From positions 1 through 26,230 of the forward strand of contig LKNH01000005.1 of assembly GCA_001564135.1 (NCBI GenBank): a stretch of DNA of 26,230 bases. Reading direction: 5' to 3'. This DNA comes from Halobacteriaceae archaeon Tc-Br11_E2g27. GTDB lineage: Archaea > Halobacteriota > Halobacteria > Halobacteriales > Haloarculaceae. The notes under the pieces are model-generated. The model worked only from the letters and a program-made list of their open reading frames with translations, had not been told where the DNA came from and ran no database searches. Of this stretch, positions 1-6,310 are shown piece after piece; positions within the stretch are counted from its first letter, which is position 1; each line of letters begins with the position of its first letter. The translations under genes were made by a program, and so were the position numbers.

Positions 1-1220
1 CAGAAGAGACTCCCTGCAAACCAGAGCCCGAGGACGACGAGACCAACACCGATTGCTGGCGGGAGCGAATTCGGCGACTCAAATCCGATGGGCAGGAGAA
101 TCGCCATCACCGGGAAGAAATAATAAAACAAATACACATACTGGTCGGGTCGTCGGACTGCCGTTCGGACGTGGCTGAGCGCCAGCCGAACTGTCCGAGA
201 GCGGGATGTGAGTCCGCTATTTCGACCGATGGTATCGCTGGCGCGGGCCGGGGTTGTAGGCTCCGCGGTTGCTTGCTGTCCGTCACCCGGCTGATGGGCA
301 TCGTCGTGTGCAGTATCGTCAGCAGTTGTTCCCGGCGTCGCATACCAGAATGCAGGAGCAACCCGTATCTGTATCAAGAAGACGGCTGGAATCGCCAGCA
401 GGACGATAGCGGCGGCAAGGAGCGATTGTGTCCCGAGCGGTTCGGCCATCGGTGAGCCGATAAAGAGCAAGTCAGCGTACCAGCCGACCACGAGGACGGG
501 GTCCCCGGTCGGGACCTGTTCCGCTGTTTCGGTGACCTGTCCAGAGAGGAATCCAGCACCGAACGCGGCCCCGAAAATAACTATTGACAGCGAGGCCGTG
601 ACGAGTCGCCGAATAGCATCAGGCAACCCGAGGCGTTCGATTCCCAGCCAGAGCAGGTAGGCAAGCGTTAGCCCAACCAGCATCGAAAGTAACAACAGCG
701 GAAGCCCAGCGACCACAAGCGCCACCAAAAAGAGCGGCGACTGTGCCCCAAACGCGTACGCTCCTGCAGGAATGAACAGAAAGACCAGCGGGGCAAGCCA
801 CGTCCCCAGCAGGTAGAGCAGTTTTCCGATGACGATAGCTCGGGTCGGTGCGCTGGTCAACAGTAGCGGGCGAACCGAATCGCGGGCCAGGGACTGGGCA
901 GCGCCAAGGCCGCCAAGGACGGCAAAGACCAACAATCCTGGCAAGAGAAGATTCCGGGCGGCCGCAACGATGGGAAAGTCGATGCCACCACGGGTTTCGA
1001 TGCCGACGGCATAGCCCTGACGAAGCAACAACAACCCGACGGGAAGCATCAACAGTCCGAACAGGCCATAGAGTGCCTGCTGACGGCGCGTGTTGTTCCG
1101 TCGCCCAAGGTCGATTGCATCCGCCCACGCAATCCGGATTCCGAGTCGGATATCGCGTCGGAGCGTAGCAACTGTCGACTCTTCCTCACGAGCAGCCCCA
1201 TGAAGCACCTCACCTGACAT
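1..1220 (-). CDS. ABC-2 type multidrug/export permease, partial (3' end outside window)
   Basis: The reverse strand reads open from an ATG at 1218-1220 to the window edge, giving about 406 residues without a stop. The protein has an N-terminal cytoplasmic stretch followed by several strongly hydrophobic segments (roughly residues 50-65, 85-105, 130-155, 160-190, 205-225, 265-285), a hydrophilic Asp/Thr/Pro/Gly-rich loop near residues 300-345, and further membrane segments up to the edge. This fits a membrane subunit of an ABC-2 exporter, seen here without its C-terminus. It follows the ATPase gene on the same strand and overlaps it by 11 nt (1210-1220), so the two are very likely translationally coupled and form one transporter. 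The substrate cannot be read from the sequence. The overlapping opposite-frame reading at 619-1128 is Arg/Trp/Cys-rich and is not coding. Confidence 0.85.
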   Translation of the reverse strand, partial: MSGEVLHGAAREEESTVATLRRDIRLGIRIAWADAIDLGRRNNTRRQQALYGLFGLLMLPVGLLLLRQGYAVGIETRGGIDFPIVAAARNLLLPGLLVFAVLGGLGAAQSLARDSVRPLLLTSAPTRAIVIGKLLYLLGTWLAPLVFLFIPAGAYAFGAQSPLFLVALVVAGLPLLLLSMLVGLTLAYLLWLGIERLGLPDAIRRLVTASLSIVIFGAAFGAGFLSGQVTETAEQVPTGDPVLVVGWYADLLFIGSPMAEPLGTQSLLAAAIVLLAIPAVFLIQIRVAPAFWYATPGTTADDTAHDDAHQPGDGQQATAEPTTPARASDTIGRNSGLTSRSRTVRLALSHVRTAVRRPDQYVYLFYYFFPVMAILLPIGFESPNSLPPAIGVGLVVLGLWFAGSLF

Positions 1221-2001
1221 TGGTTGTTGTCGTGTCGTCGGTTGTTATTTCGAGGAACGCCTCTTCGAGGGTTCCCGCACCCTCGGTTCGCTCGGTGCGC
1301 TTGACTAGTTCCGCGGGGGAATCCTCCGCGACCAGTTTACCGTCATAGAGGACACCGACGGTGTTCGCGAGTTCCTCGACGACGGAGAGAATATGGGAGG
1401 AGAGAAAGACAGTCGTCCCGGATTCGACCTGTTCGGTTATCAGCTCCATCACAGTCCGGGAGGCCCGCGGGTCAAGCCCGTTTGTTGGCTCATCTAGAAA
1501 GGCCACGTCAGGTTCGTGAAGTAACGCTTGCACGAGCCCAACTTTTCGGCGCATCCCCTGTGAATAGGTGCCGATTCGGTCATCCGCCGCACCAAGCAGG
1601 TCGATTCGGTCGAGCAGCGTCTCGATTCGCTCATCCGCAGCAGCTGCGTCCATCCCGCGCAAGTCAGCGGCGTATGCAAGCTGTTCTCTGGCCGTAAACG
1701 ACTCATAGGCGGGCGATTCGTGGGGCAGATAGCCGATATGTCGTTTTACCCGGTCACGGTCGGTGATGGGAACACCCATGACCCACCCGTCGCCGGAAGA
1801 GGGAGGAAGGAGTGTCGTCAACATCTCGATAGTCGTCGTTTTCCCTGCGCCGTTCGGCCCGAGAAAGCCGTAAACCGTTCCCTGCGGGATGGAAAGGTCG
1901 AGGTCGGAAACCGCCACGGTCGAACCGAATCGCCGCGTCAGTCCCGACGTAGCGATGGCAGCGTCCTCGGGCGACTCCGAGGAGAGATTCGTCTCAGTCA
2001 T
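1210..2001 (-). CDS. ABC transporter ATP-binding protein (ABC-2 exporter type)
   Basis: This 263-aa nucleotide-binding subunit would power the permease encoded immediately downstream (1-1220). Visible motifs are Walker A GPNGAGKTT at residues 48-56, a signature YSQGMRRK at 146-153, Walker B VAFLDEP at 166-172 with the following D-loop, and the switch His in SSH at 201-203. The YSQGM form of the signature is usual for exporter ATPases of the CcmA/NatA type. I chose the ATG at 1999-2001 (MTETNL) over an in-frame upstream start at 2028, because the nine extra residues are Cys/His-containing and unlike haloarchaeal N-termini. The C-terminus is Thr/Asp-rich and overlaps the permease start. The substrate is unknown. 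Confidence 0.93.
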   Translation of the reverse strand: MTETNLSSESPEDAAIATSGLTRRFGSTVAVSDLDLSIPQGTVYGFLGPNGAGKTTTIEMLTTLLPPSSGDGWVMGVPITDRDRVKRHIGYLPHESPAYESFTAREQLAYAADLRGMDAAAADERIETLLDRIDLLGAADDRIGTYSQGMRRKVGLVQALLHEPDVAFLDEPTNGLDPRASRTVMELITEQVESGTTVFLSSHILSVVEELANTVGVLYDGKLVAEDSPAELVKRTERTEGAGTLEEAFLEITTDDTTTTNVR

Positions 2002-2140
2002 ACCAGTTGCACACTCAGGCCGATGCAAAGATGCTTTGGATTGTGTCGAACTCTCTACTTTCTGATGGGTCTTTCCGTGACGAACGCTTCGCTACACCGA
2101 CGTGTCACTCACCCACGCACGCGGGAATCGTTCACAACAG

Positions 2141-2146
2141 TTAAAT
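2141..2146 (+). promoter_or_regulatory. TATA-like box of rps19e
   Basis: TTAAAT lies 25-30 nt before the ATG at 2171, the spacing expected for a leaderless haloarchaeal transcript. This supports 2171, not the upstream in-frame codon at 2102, as the start of the ribosomal protein gene. Confidence 0.55.
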
Positions 2147-2170
2147 CGCGCCGTAGGGAAGGAACCTGCA

Positions 2171-2632
2171 ATGACGACACTCTATGATGCGCCTGCCGAG
2201 GAGGTCATCGAGGCGCTGACCGAGAAATTCGAGGATGAGGATGCAATCGAACCACCGGAATGGGCCGACTATGTGAAAACGGGCATTGGCCGAGAGCTCC
2301 CACCGGAACAGGAGCAGTTCTGGTCGCGACGCGCCGCAAGCCTGCTCCGAAAAGTTGCCATCAACGGCCCAGTCGGCGTCGGCAGTCTTAAACACGCCTA
2401 CGGCGACGCAAAACAGGGAACCACCCGCTACCGCGTCCGCCCACGACAGAAATCCGAAGGCTCAGGCAACATCGTCCGCACGGCGCTCCAGCAACTCGAA
2501 GAAGCGGGCTACGTCGAACAGGCCGAAGGTGAAGGCCGGAAAGTTACGCCGGAAGGACAACAGCTCCTCGATGAGACGGCACGCGAGGTTATCGAAGGCC
2601 TCGATGACCCGGCACTCGAACGGTATCTGTAA
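2171..2632 (+). CDS. rps19e: 30S ribosomal protein S19e
   Basis: This 153-aa protein matches the archaeal/eukaryotic S19e family, a component of the small ribosomal subunit head required for 30S maturation. The recognisable S19e core runs from WADYVKTGIGRELPPE (about residues 31-46) through a tryptophan- and double-Arg-containing segment FWSRRAASLLRKVA, then GPVGVGSLKHAYG and the C-terminal helix NIVRTALQQLEEAGYVE. Length is normal for the family. An upstream in-frame ATG at 2102 would add 23 residues not typical of S19e; the TATA-like box at 2141-2146 lies inside that extension, so the start is set at 2171. The gene stands alone between divergent and convergent neighbours. Confidence 0.96.
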   Translation: MTTLYDAPAEEVIEALTEKFEDEDAIEPPEWADYVKTGIGRELPPEQEQFWSRRAASLLRKVAINGPVGVGSLKHAYGDAKQGTTRYRVRPRQKSEGSGNIVRTALQQLEEAGYVEQAEGEGRKVTPEGQQLLDETAREVIEGLDDPALERYL

Positions 2633-2643
2633 TCGGTCGTTTT

Positions 2644-3102
2644 CTATTCGGTTTCCCGCTCCCCTTTCAGCGATAGCACCGTCCGGGTGAACGAACAGAC
2701 CAGTTCGTCGTTCTGATTGAACACCTCGACGCCCATCTCGACGATACCCCGTTCGCCGTCGCTCGTCTCACGTTTGTTCAGAATTGTCGTCTCCGCCCGA
2801 ATCGTATCGCCATGGAAGACGGGTTTCGGGTGTTCGACCTCATCGTAGCCGAGATTGGCGACGATGGTACCATCGGTGGTTTCGGGGATAGTAAACGAGA
2901 CCGCAAGCGACATCGTATAGAGGCCGTTGACGAGTCGCTGGCCGAACTGTGACTCCTCGGCAAATGAGTCATCAAGATGCAGCGGTTGCTGGTTCATCGT
3001 CAGGTCACAGAACCGCTGGTTGTCCGATTCGCTGATTGTTCGGCGGGTGTCGTGGACGATGGTTTCGCCCACCTCGAACTCCTCGAAGTAACGTCCGCTC
3101 AT
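2644..3102 (-). CDS. MaoC-like hot-dog hydratase/dehydratase
   Basis: This 152-aa single hot-dog-fold protein belongs to the MaoC-like (R)-specific enoyl-CoA hydratase group, which adds water to, or removes it from, CoA thioesters. The central helix segment FCDLTMNQQPLHLDD (residues about 31-45) aligns with the hydratase-2 motif, but the usual catalytic Asp of G-D-x-N-P-[LIV]-H is Asn here while the His (about residue 42) is kept. This variation is seen in MaoC relatives acting on branched substrates such as mesaconyl-CoA, but none of the methylaspartate-cycle genes is beside it, so the substrate stays open. The ATG at 3100-3102 is preferred over 3129 because a TATA-like ATATTT lies 25-30 nt upstream of it. 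Its stop is 12 nt from the rps19e stop (convergent). Confidence 0.85.
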   Translation of the reverse strand: MSGRYFEEFEVGETIVHDTRRTISESDNQRFCDLTMNQQPLHLDDSFAEESQFGQRLVNGLYTMSLAVSFTIPETTDGTIVANLGYDEVEHPKPVFHGDTIRAETTILNKRETSDGERGIVEMGVEVFNQNDELVCSFTRTVLSLKGERETE

Positions 3103-3126
3103 AGGGAAGCAGTCGAACGGGAGCGC

Positions 3127-3132
3127 CAAATA
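3127..3132 (-). promoter_or_regulatory. TATA-like box of the MaoC gene
   Basis: On the minus strand ATATTT sits 25-30 nt before the ATG at 3102, the usual haloarchaeal distance for a leaderless start. It also argues against the longer reading starting at 3129, which would place the box at the codon itself. Confidence 0.45.
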
Positions 3133-3166
3133 TGCTCGGTGCGGGCGGTGCTCAGATGAAGAAGTA

Positions 3167-3286
3167 CCTTTTTCCGACTCGGGTGGCTCGCTTCGCTCGC
3201 CACCACTCGGCGCAAAAATCTACGCTAAAAAGGCTGAACGCTCGGCTTTGCCTCGCGTTCAGTGAACCGCGGCGCAAGCGCCGCGG
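3167..3286 (+). repeat. Multi-hairpin element, copy A (inverted relative to copy B at 4093-4225)
   Basis: This non-coding stretch holds four consecutive pairings. P0 is CCTTTTT at 3167-3173 with AAAAAGG at 3227-3233. Inside it is P1, GGTGGC at 3182-3187 with GCCACC at 3199-3204, whose loop is TCGCTTCGCTC. P2 is TGAACGC at 3235-3241 with GCGTTCA at 3255-3261. P3 is CCGCGGCGC at 3267-3275 with GCGCCGCGG at 3278-3286, separated by AA. The same P0-P1-P2-P3 order, with the same loop core and linker similarity, occurs on the opposite strand at 4093-4225. The element lies between two divergent genes, so it is not a simple terminator here. Function unknown. Confidence 0.75.
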
Positions 3287-3343
3287 ATGCTGGCGGTGAA
3301 CTGTTTCGCTCAATAGCGATGTGTATTGACCACTTTCCGAACA

Positions 3344-3349
3344 TTTTAT
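3344..3349 (+). promoter_or_regulatory. TATA-like box of the HTH/PemK toxin-antitoxin pair
   Basis: TTTTAT lies 26-31 nt upstream of the ATG at 3375 within an A/T-rich run (3340-3375), consistent with a leaderless transcript for the two-gene operon. Confidence 0.45.
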
Positions 3350-3374
3350 CACAATTTATAACAAACTACTACAT

Positions 3375-3698
3375 ATGCCAATCAACATCGACCGATTCGA
3401 GGATGAGTCCGAAGCGGTCCTCGATATCACAGAAGGAACACAGCCACACACGGTTCTCACGTTTTTGGCGGACAATGACGAGCAAGCGTTCACGCAAACC
3501 GAGATTCACGAAGCGACACAGATTCCCCGAGGGAGCGTTGGTGTTGTCCTGTCACGGCTGGAAGAACGCGGACTAGTTCGCCATCGAGGGCGGTACTGGG
3601 CAATTGCTGAGGACGAGCGTCTTGCCTCCTACGCGGCACAGGAAGCTGCAGGTTCCTCATCAACGACAGACGACTACTACGGTCAAACAGACGAATGA
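3375..3698 (+). CDS. Winged-HTH regulator, probable antitoxin of the PemK-like toxin
   Basis: This 107-aa protein has an N-terminal extension of about 28 residues, then a winged helix-turn-helix (about residues 25-78). The recognition region FTQTEIHEATQIPRGSVGVV is followed by the LSRLEERGLVRHRG helix and wing, as in MarR-type or archaeal HTH_20 regulators. The C-terminus is Ser/Thr/Asp/Tyr-rich and probably flexible, the part expected to contact a toxin. The stop overlaps the next gene's start as ATGA (3695-3698), so production of the two proteins is coupled. Because a PemK/MazF-like protein follows directly, I infer an antitoxin that also represses its own promoter. The DNA-binding fold is clear; the antitoxin role is inference from context. 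Confidence 0.82.
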   Translation: MPINIDRFEDESEAVLDITEGTQPHTVLTFLADNDEQAFTQTEIHEATQIPRGSVGVVLSRLEERGLVRHRGRYWAIAEDERLASYAAQEAAGSSSTTDDYYGQTDE

Positions 3699-4036
3699 CC
3701 GAACAGGAATACACCAGGGGAACAATCGTGAAAGGTCCGGATCTTCTGGGACCCCATGACTATCGCCCATATATTTGTCTAAGTACAGAGAGTCCACCAT
3801 TTCGTGATGAGGAGGCCGTTTATGCAGGCATCACGACGACACGCCGCTCAGCAGCAATCCCACTTGCTGAGACAGACTTCATGAGTGGCGGACTGCCCCG
3901 TGAAAGTTATGTCAATCCGTGGGTCCTGGTCACTATCAAACACGCGGATATTCAGGGAAAAGAAGGGCAATTAGCTGAAGATACCGTTGATAAGATTGCA
4001 CGCGAAGCAGCTGCCCACATGGGAGTACTGGACTGA
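3695..4036 (+). CDS. PemK/MazF-like toxin
   Basis: This 113-aa protein resembles the PemK/MazF family of SH3-like-barrel mRNA interferases. It has an N-terminal strand with RGTIVKGPDLLG, then RPYICLSTESPPF where MazF proteins have the RP-[CV]-[LV]-[IV] strand, and a middle region with residues TDFMSGGLPRESYVNPW that resembles the loop followed by PWVL strands of the diverged archaeal PemK-like group. It is more divergent than the MazF encoded at 5460-5825, so nuclease activity is not certain. It is translationally coupled to the HTH gene by an ATGA overlap. Downstream is a structured element (4093-4225) that could end its transcript. Confidence 0.78.
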   Translation: MTEQEYTRGTIVKGPDLLGPHDYRPYICLSTESPPFRDEEAVYAGITTTRRSAAIPLAETDFMSGGLPRESYVNPWVLVTIKHADIQGKEGQLAEDTVDKIAREAAAHMGVLD

Positions 4037-4092
4037 TACCCCGACTCGGTCACTACCTCCCCTTTATTGAGCGCTTCCGTTTTAGCGAGCAT

Positions 4093-4225
4093 ACGCCGAG
4101 CGGAGCGAGGCGTTTCACCGACGGCGAGGCCGGAAGCCGAGCCGTCGGCCTTTTTCATCGACGTTTTTCGAGGAGTGGTGCCCGCAGCGAGCGAAGCGAG
4201 CGAGGACACCCGACGATGAAAAAGG
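4093..4225 (-). repeat. Multi-hairpin element, copy B (inverted copy of 3167-3286)
   Basis: Read on the minus strand this shows the same order of stems as copy A. P0 is the 12-nt pair formed by CGATGAAAAAGG at 4214-4225 and CCTTTTTCATCG at 4149-4160. P1 pairs 4204-4210 with 4177-4183 and has a loop containing CGCTTCGCTCG on that strand. P2 pairs CCGACGGC at 4118-4125 with GCCGTCGG at 4141-4148, and contains an inner GGC/GCC. P3 pairs ACGCC at 4093-4097 with GGCGT at 4109-4113. P1, P2 and P3 use different bases from copy A yet still pair, so pairing appears to be conserved. It lies between the convergent ends of two toxin-antitoxin operons (stops at 4036 and 4244) and could act as a bidirectional terminator. 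Confidence 0.75.
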
Positions 4226-4243
4226 TCGCTGTACTGAACGCAC

Positions 4244-4720
4244 TCAGGGCTGGTTCGTACCGGCGTTAACGTTTGCCATCGACTCCTCGTCAAGCGCTTG
4301 TCGCCATAGGAGGTGAATTGCCCGGGCAACGACCTCAATTGAGGATTTCCTGAGACACGATGCCTCTACGTCGATATCCGTGCTTGACGCGTCTGGTGGC
4401 GGGTGGAAGTGTCGGTCGCCTGGCGGTGTCGAAAAGTCGTGCGGATGGATATCCCACCGGAGGTTACGCCCGGACGTATCCGAGTAGTGAATATTGTAGT
4501 CATCCGCCGTCGTCCATCGAACCGTGAATATGGTTGTCTCTGCCTCCCCGATACCATACGGTATCGTGAGCCGAAGTTCTCGGGGATTGAGTCGGTCATC
4601 GATCTCACCTGTGGCCATCGGTTCGATGGCGCTGAACGCATCTCGGAACGCATCGAGTTTCGTCACGTCGATACTGCCTCGAAGTGCGTGAGAGTCGCCC
4701 TCTCCAGTATCGAAGTGCAT
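4244..4720 (-). CDS. TumE-like (DUF6516-like) putative toxin
   Basis: This 158-aa protein has a beta-rich core (TIFTVRWTTADDYNIHYSD, about residues 63-81), then a conserved-looking basic/His patch RNLRWDIHPHDFS and GDRHFHPPPDAS (about residues 84-112), and a C-terminal helix IEVVARAIHLLWRQ. The arrangement of an Arg/Trp/Asp strand followed by clustered histidines resembles the TumE/DUF6516 family, whose members are toxin partners in archaeal and bacterial pairs; this assignment is from motif memory and is tentative. The start codon shares one base with the stop of the upstream winged-helix gene (TGATG at 4718-4722), so the two are translationally coupled. Role as a toxin is inferred from that pairing and from the two neighbouring toxin-antitoxin pairs. 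Confidence 0.6.
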   Translation of the reverse strand: MHFDTGEGDSHALRGSIDVTKLDAFRDAFSAIEPMATGEIDDRLNPRELRLTIPYGIGEAETTIFTVRWTTADDYNIHYSDTSGRNLRWDIHPHDFSTPPGDRHFHPPPDASSTDIDVEASCLRKSSIEVVARAIHLLWRQALDEESMANVNAGTNQP

Positions 4721-5250
4721 CAGACTGCTTCTGCACCGCCAGTGGGGTTTTCGACCGCGCTGAGCGCGAGCGCCACCTCAGCGAACGCGAGGTTCCGCCG
4801 CGTCGTTCGCCACTCAAGGAGCGTCTCCGGGTCAATATCCGCGTGGGAGCGGACGGCGTCATCGGGCGAGTTAGCGTCGAACCGGTCGCCGTACTCTCGA
4901 AGCTCCTCGCGCATCTCCAGAACGCGTGTCGAGAGCGTCTCGGTGTCCGTCTCGTCGAGGATACGCCGGGCCTGTTCGAGGGCGAGGGAGTCCTTGGACC
5001 GCTGATAGAGCGTCCCCGTCGAGTCTGGGGACGCAGTCTCTGCCACGTAGCCGTGTTCGACAAGCGAGCGAAGGTGCTTGCGGGCTGTCTGCTCCGACGT
5101 AAGGGCCTTTTCGGCAACGGTCGCCGCGCTCATAGGCTCGTAGGCCGTGCGCATCACTGAGCGCACACGGTCGAACGGACTGGTATCACGTTTCCAGTCC
5201 TCTCTGGCGCGCTCGTTCACGTCTTCAAACGCCGGGGCAGATTCTGGCAT
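4720..5250 (-). CDS. DUF7342-like winged-helix protein, probable antitoxin/regulator
   Basis: This 176-aa haloarchaeal-type protein has an acidic N-terminus with a REDWKRDTSPFDRVRSVMRT segment, then a winged helix (about residues 35-80: PMSAATVAEKALTSEQTARK, HLRSLVEHGYVAE) and a long helical C-terminal half with LEMREELREYGDRF that could form a coiled coil. The pattern matches proteins annotated DUF7342 in haloarchaea, found as the first gene before a small His-rich protein. It likely binds its own promoter, where an inverted repeat flanks the TATA-like box (5274-5292). The ATG at 5250 follows TATAT by 24-28 nt. The antitoxin role is inference; the DNA-binding fold is well supported. Confidence 0.75.
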   Translation of the reverse strand: MPESAPAFEDVNERAREDWKRDTSPFDRVRSVMRTAYEPMSAATVAEKALTSEQTARKHLRSLVEHGYVAETASPDSTGTLYQRSKDSLALEQARRILDETDTETLSTRVLEMREELREYGDRFDANSPDDAVRSHADIDPETLLEWRTTRRNLAFAEVALALSAVENPTGGAEAV

Positions 5251-5273
5251 CGAATCAAACTATGGGGCATGAG

Positions 5274-5292
5274 TATATCACTCTTTGGAGTG
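5274..5292 (-). promoter_or_regulatory. TATA-like box and adjoining inverted repeat of the DUF7342/TumE-like operon
   Basis: On the plus strand TATAT lies at 5274-5278, 24-28 nt before the minus-strand ATG at 5250. Directly upstream of it is the inverted repeat CACTC (5279-5283) TTTG GAGTG (5288-5292). That position, against the TATA/BRE region, is what an autorepressor operator would occupy; the binding protein is inferred to be the DUF7342-like regulator. Confidence 0.45.
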
Positions 5293-5390
5293 CTATTTTT
5301 ATTTCTGTGGGGAAGACACTCAAGAGCTATTGAGGGACTGCTGTGAAAGATGAAGAGGATCAAGTCATAGGAATAATCGTACGTCATCAG

Positions 5391-5414
5391 AGGTGATTTC
5401 AGGAAATTTCACCT
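5391..5414. other. Small inverted repeat downstream of mazF
   Basis: AGGTGA at 5391-5396 pairs with TCACCT at 5409-5414, with a 12-nt A/T-rich interior. It lies about 46 nt past the mazF stop on the minus strand and may be a transcript-end structure, although there is no clear T-run after it. Otherwise I see nothing coding in 5293-5459. Confidence 0.3.
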
Positions 5415-5459
5415 GGGTTGCTGTCGCTCAGCGGATCGTGTCGCGTGACGAGTAGTAAT

Positions 5460-5825
5460 TCACAGACCCAGGCTGTTTTTAATCGCAGCATCGATCTTCG
5501 CCATTCGTGGCGCCGGTACCGCCCCGAGATTCTTCTGTATTCGTTTCTTCATATCAACAACACGAATCTGACTGAGATCGGCCACCGAATCGTGAGTGAG
5601 AGGTGTGTTTGAGGCAAGGACTTCCACCTCAAACGGGTAGATGTCAGTGGGGTCGTACTGCTTCGTGAAGGGGGCGACAATCGTCGTTGGGGAGTACTGG
5701 TTGCCAACGTCATTTTGAATAACGACACAGGGCCTACTGGAACCCTGTTGCTCACTCCCCTTCGTTGGATTCAATTCGATCGTAACGATGTCTCCGCGAC
5801 GCACCTTCACGGTCACTCGCCCCAT
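5460..5825 (-). CDS. mazF: MazF family mRNA interferase toxin
   Basis: This 121-aa protein is a canonical MazF/PemK toxin, an endoribonuclease that cleaves mRNA at specific sites. The family strands are clear: VRRGDIVTIELNPTKGSEQQ (residues 8-27), GSSRPCVVIQND (28-39, carrying the Arg-Pro of the active site region), TIVAPFTKQ (with the conserved Thr), and SVADLSQIRVVDMKKRIQKN (about 80-99). The C-terminal helix MAKIDAAIKNSLGL closes the dimer. Length matches the family. The start overlaps the stop of the mazE-like gene by 13 nt (5813-5825), the usual antitoxin-first arrangement. Confidence 0.93.
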   Translation of the reverse strand: MGRVTVKVRRGDIVTIELNPTKGSEQQGSSRPCVVIQNDVGNQYSPTTIVAPFTKQYDPTDIYPFEVEVLASNTPLTHDSVADLSQIRVVDMKKRIQKNLGAVPAPRMAKIDAAIKNSLGL

Positions 5826-6082
5826 TCCGGAGCATCCTCGAGGCGCTCGGTTGCTTCTGCTGACGTTCCTTCCATCTCCTCAACCAGCTGCCGAGACCGG
5901 TCTGCTCTTTTTTTGTATCCTTCCGCTAAGCGCTCTTCGTCCGTCGGTGCCTTGATGATAATTTCGTCGTTAACCTCGATGAACCTGATCTCGTCGCCAC
6001 CTTCGATCCCGCGGCGGTCCCGGAGCTCTTTTGGGATGGTGACTTGCCCCCTATCACCGACTTTCCGGGTATGTTCTGTCAT
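5813..6082 (-). CDS. mazE: AbrB/MazE-family antitoxin
   Basis: This 89-aa protein begins with a complete AbrB/SpoVT swapped-hairpin DNA-binding domain: VGDRGQVTIPKELRDRRGIE (residues 8-27) followed by GDEIRFIEVNDEIIIKAP. The remaining 45 residues are charged and Glu-rich (from DEERLAEGYKKRADRSRQ), the flexible tail expected to wrap and block MazF. It precedes and overlaps mazF. AbrB-type antitoxins repress their own promoter; three TCATAC repeats at 6079-6105 cover the start region and are candidate binding sites. Confidence 0.92.
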   Translation of the reverse strand: MTEHTRKVGDRGQVTIPKELRDRRGIEGGDEIRFIEVNDEIIIKAPTDEERLAEGYKKRADRSRQLVEEMEGTSAEATERLEDAPEWGE

Positions 6083-6105
6083 ACAAATTCATACTTTTTT
6101 CATAC
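6079..6105 (-). promoter_or_regulatory. Helically phased TCATAC repeats at the mazE start (candidate MazE operator)
   Basis: TCATAC occurs at 6079-6084, 6089-6094 and 6100-6105, with 10- and 11-nt periods, so all three face the same side of the helix. The first overlaps the mazE start codon (6080-6082). A fourth copy lies at 6155-6160. On the minus strand each reads GTATGA. The rest of 6106-6310 is A/T-rich compared with its surroundings and shows no credible gene. Confidence 0.5.
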
Positions 6106-6310
6106 TCTTAGCGTTGTCGGTGCCTGCCGACTCCTATTGGATGGGCGCGTTGCATCATACATATCTGTCTCAATACATGCAGAAATTGTCACTATATTGA
6201 TAACATATCTGCGCCGGCACTGTATCCGAGTGTCTCAAATTCTCTCCTGTGCTTGCGCACTGTTGCATCAGGTTATCTGAACACGACCGGTTGGCGAGGA
6301 AACTATCCCG

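Noticed and set aside
619..1128. 169-residue open frame on the minus strand
   Set aside because: It is out of frame with the clear membrane permease running from 1220 to the window edge, and its product is Arg/Trp/Cys-rich with no family resemblance.
6044..6280. 78-residue open frame over the mazE promoter
   Set aside because: A/T-rich sequence with a Cys/His/Ile-rich product, no ribosome binding site and overlap with the phased repeats.
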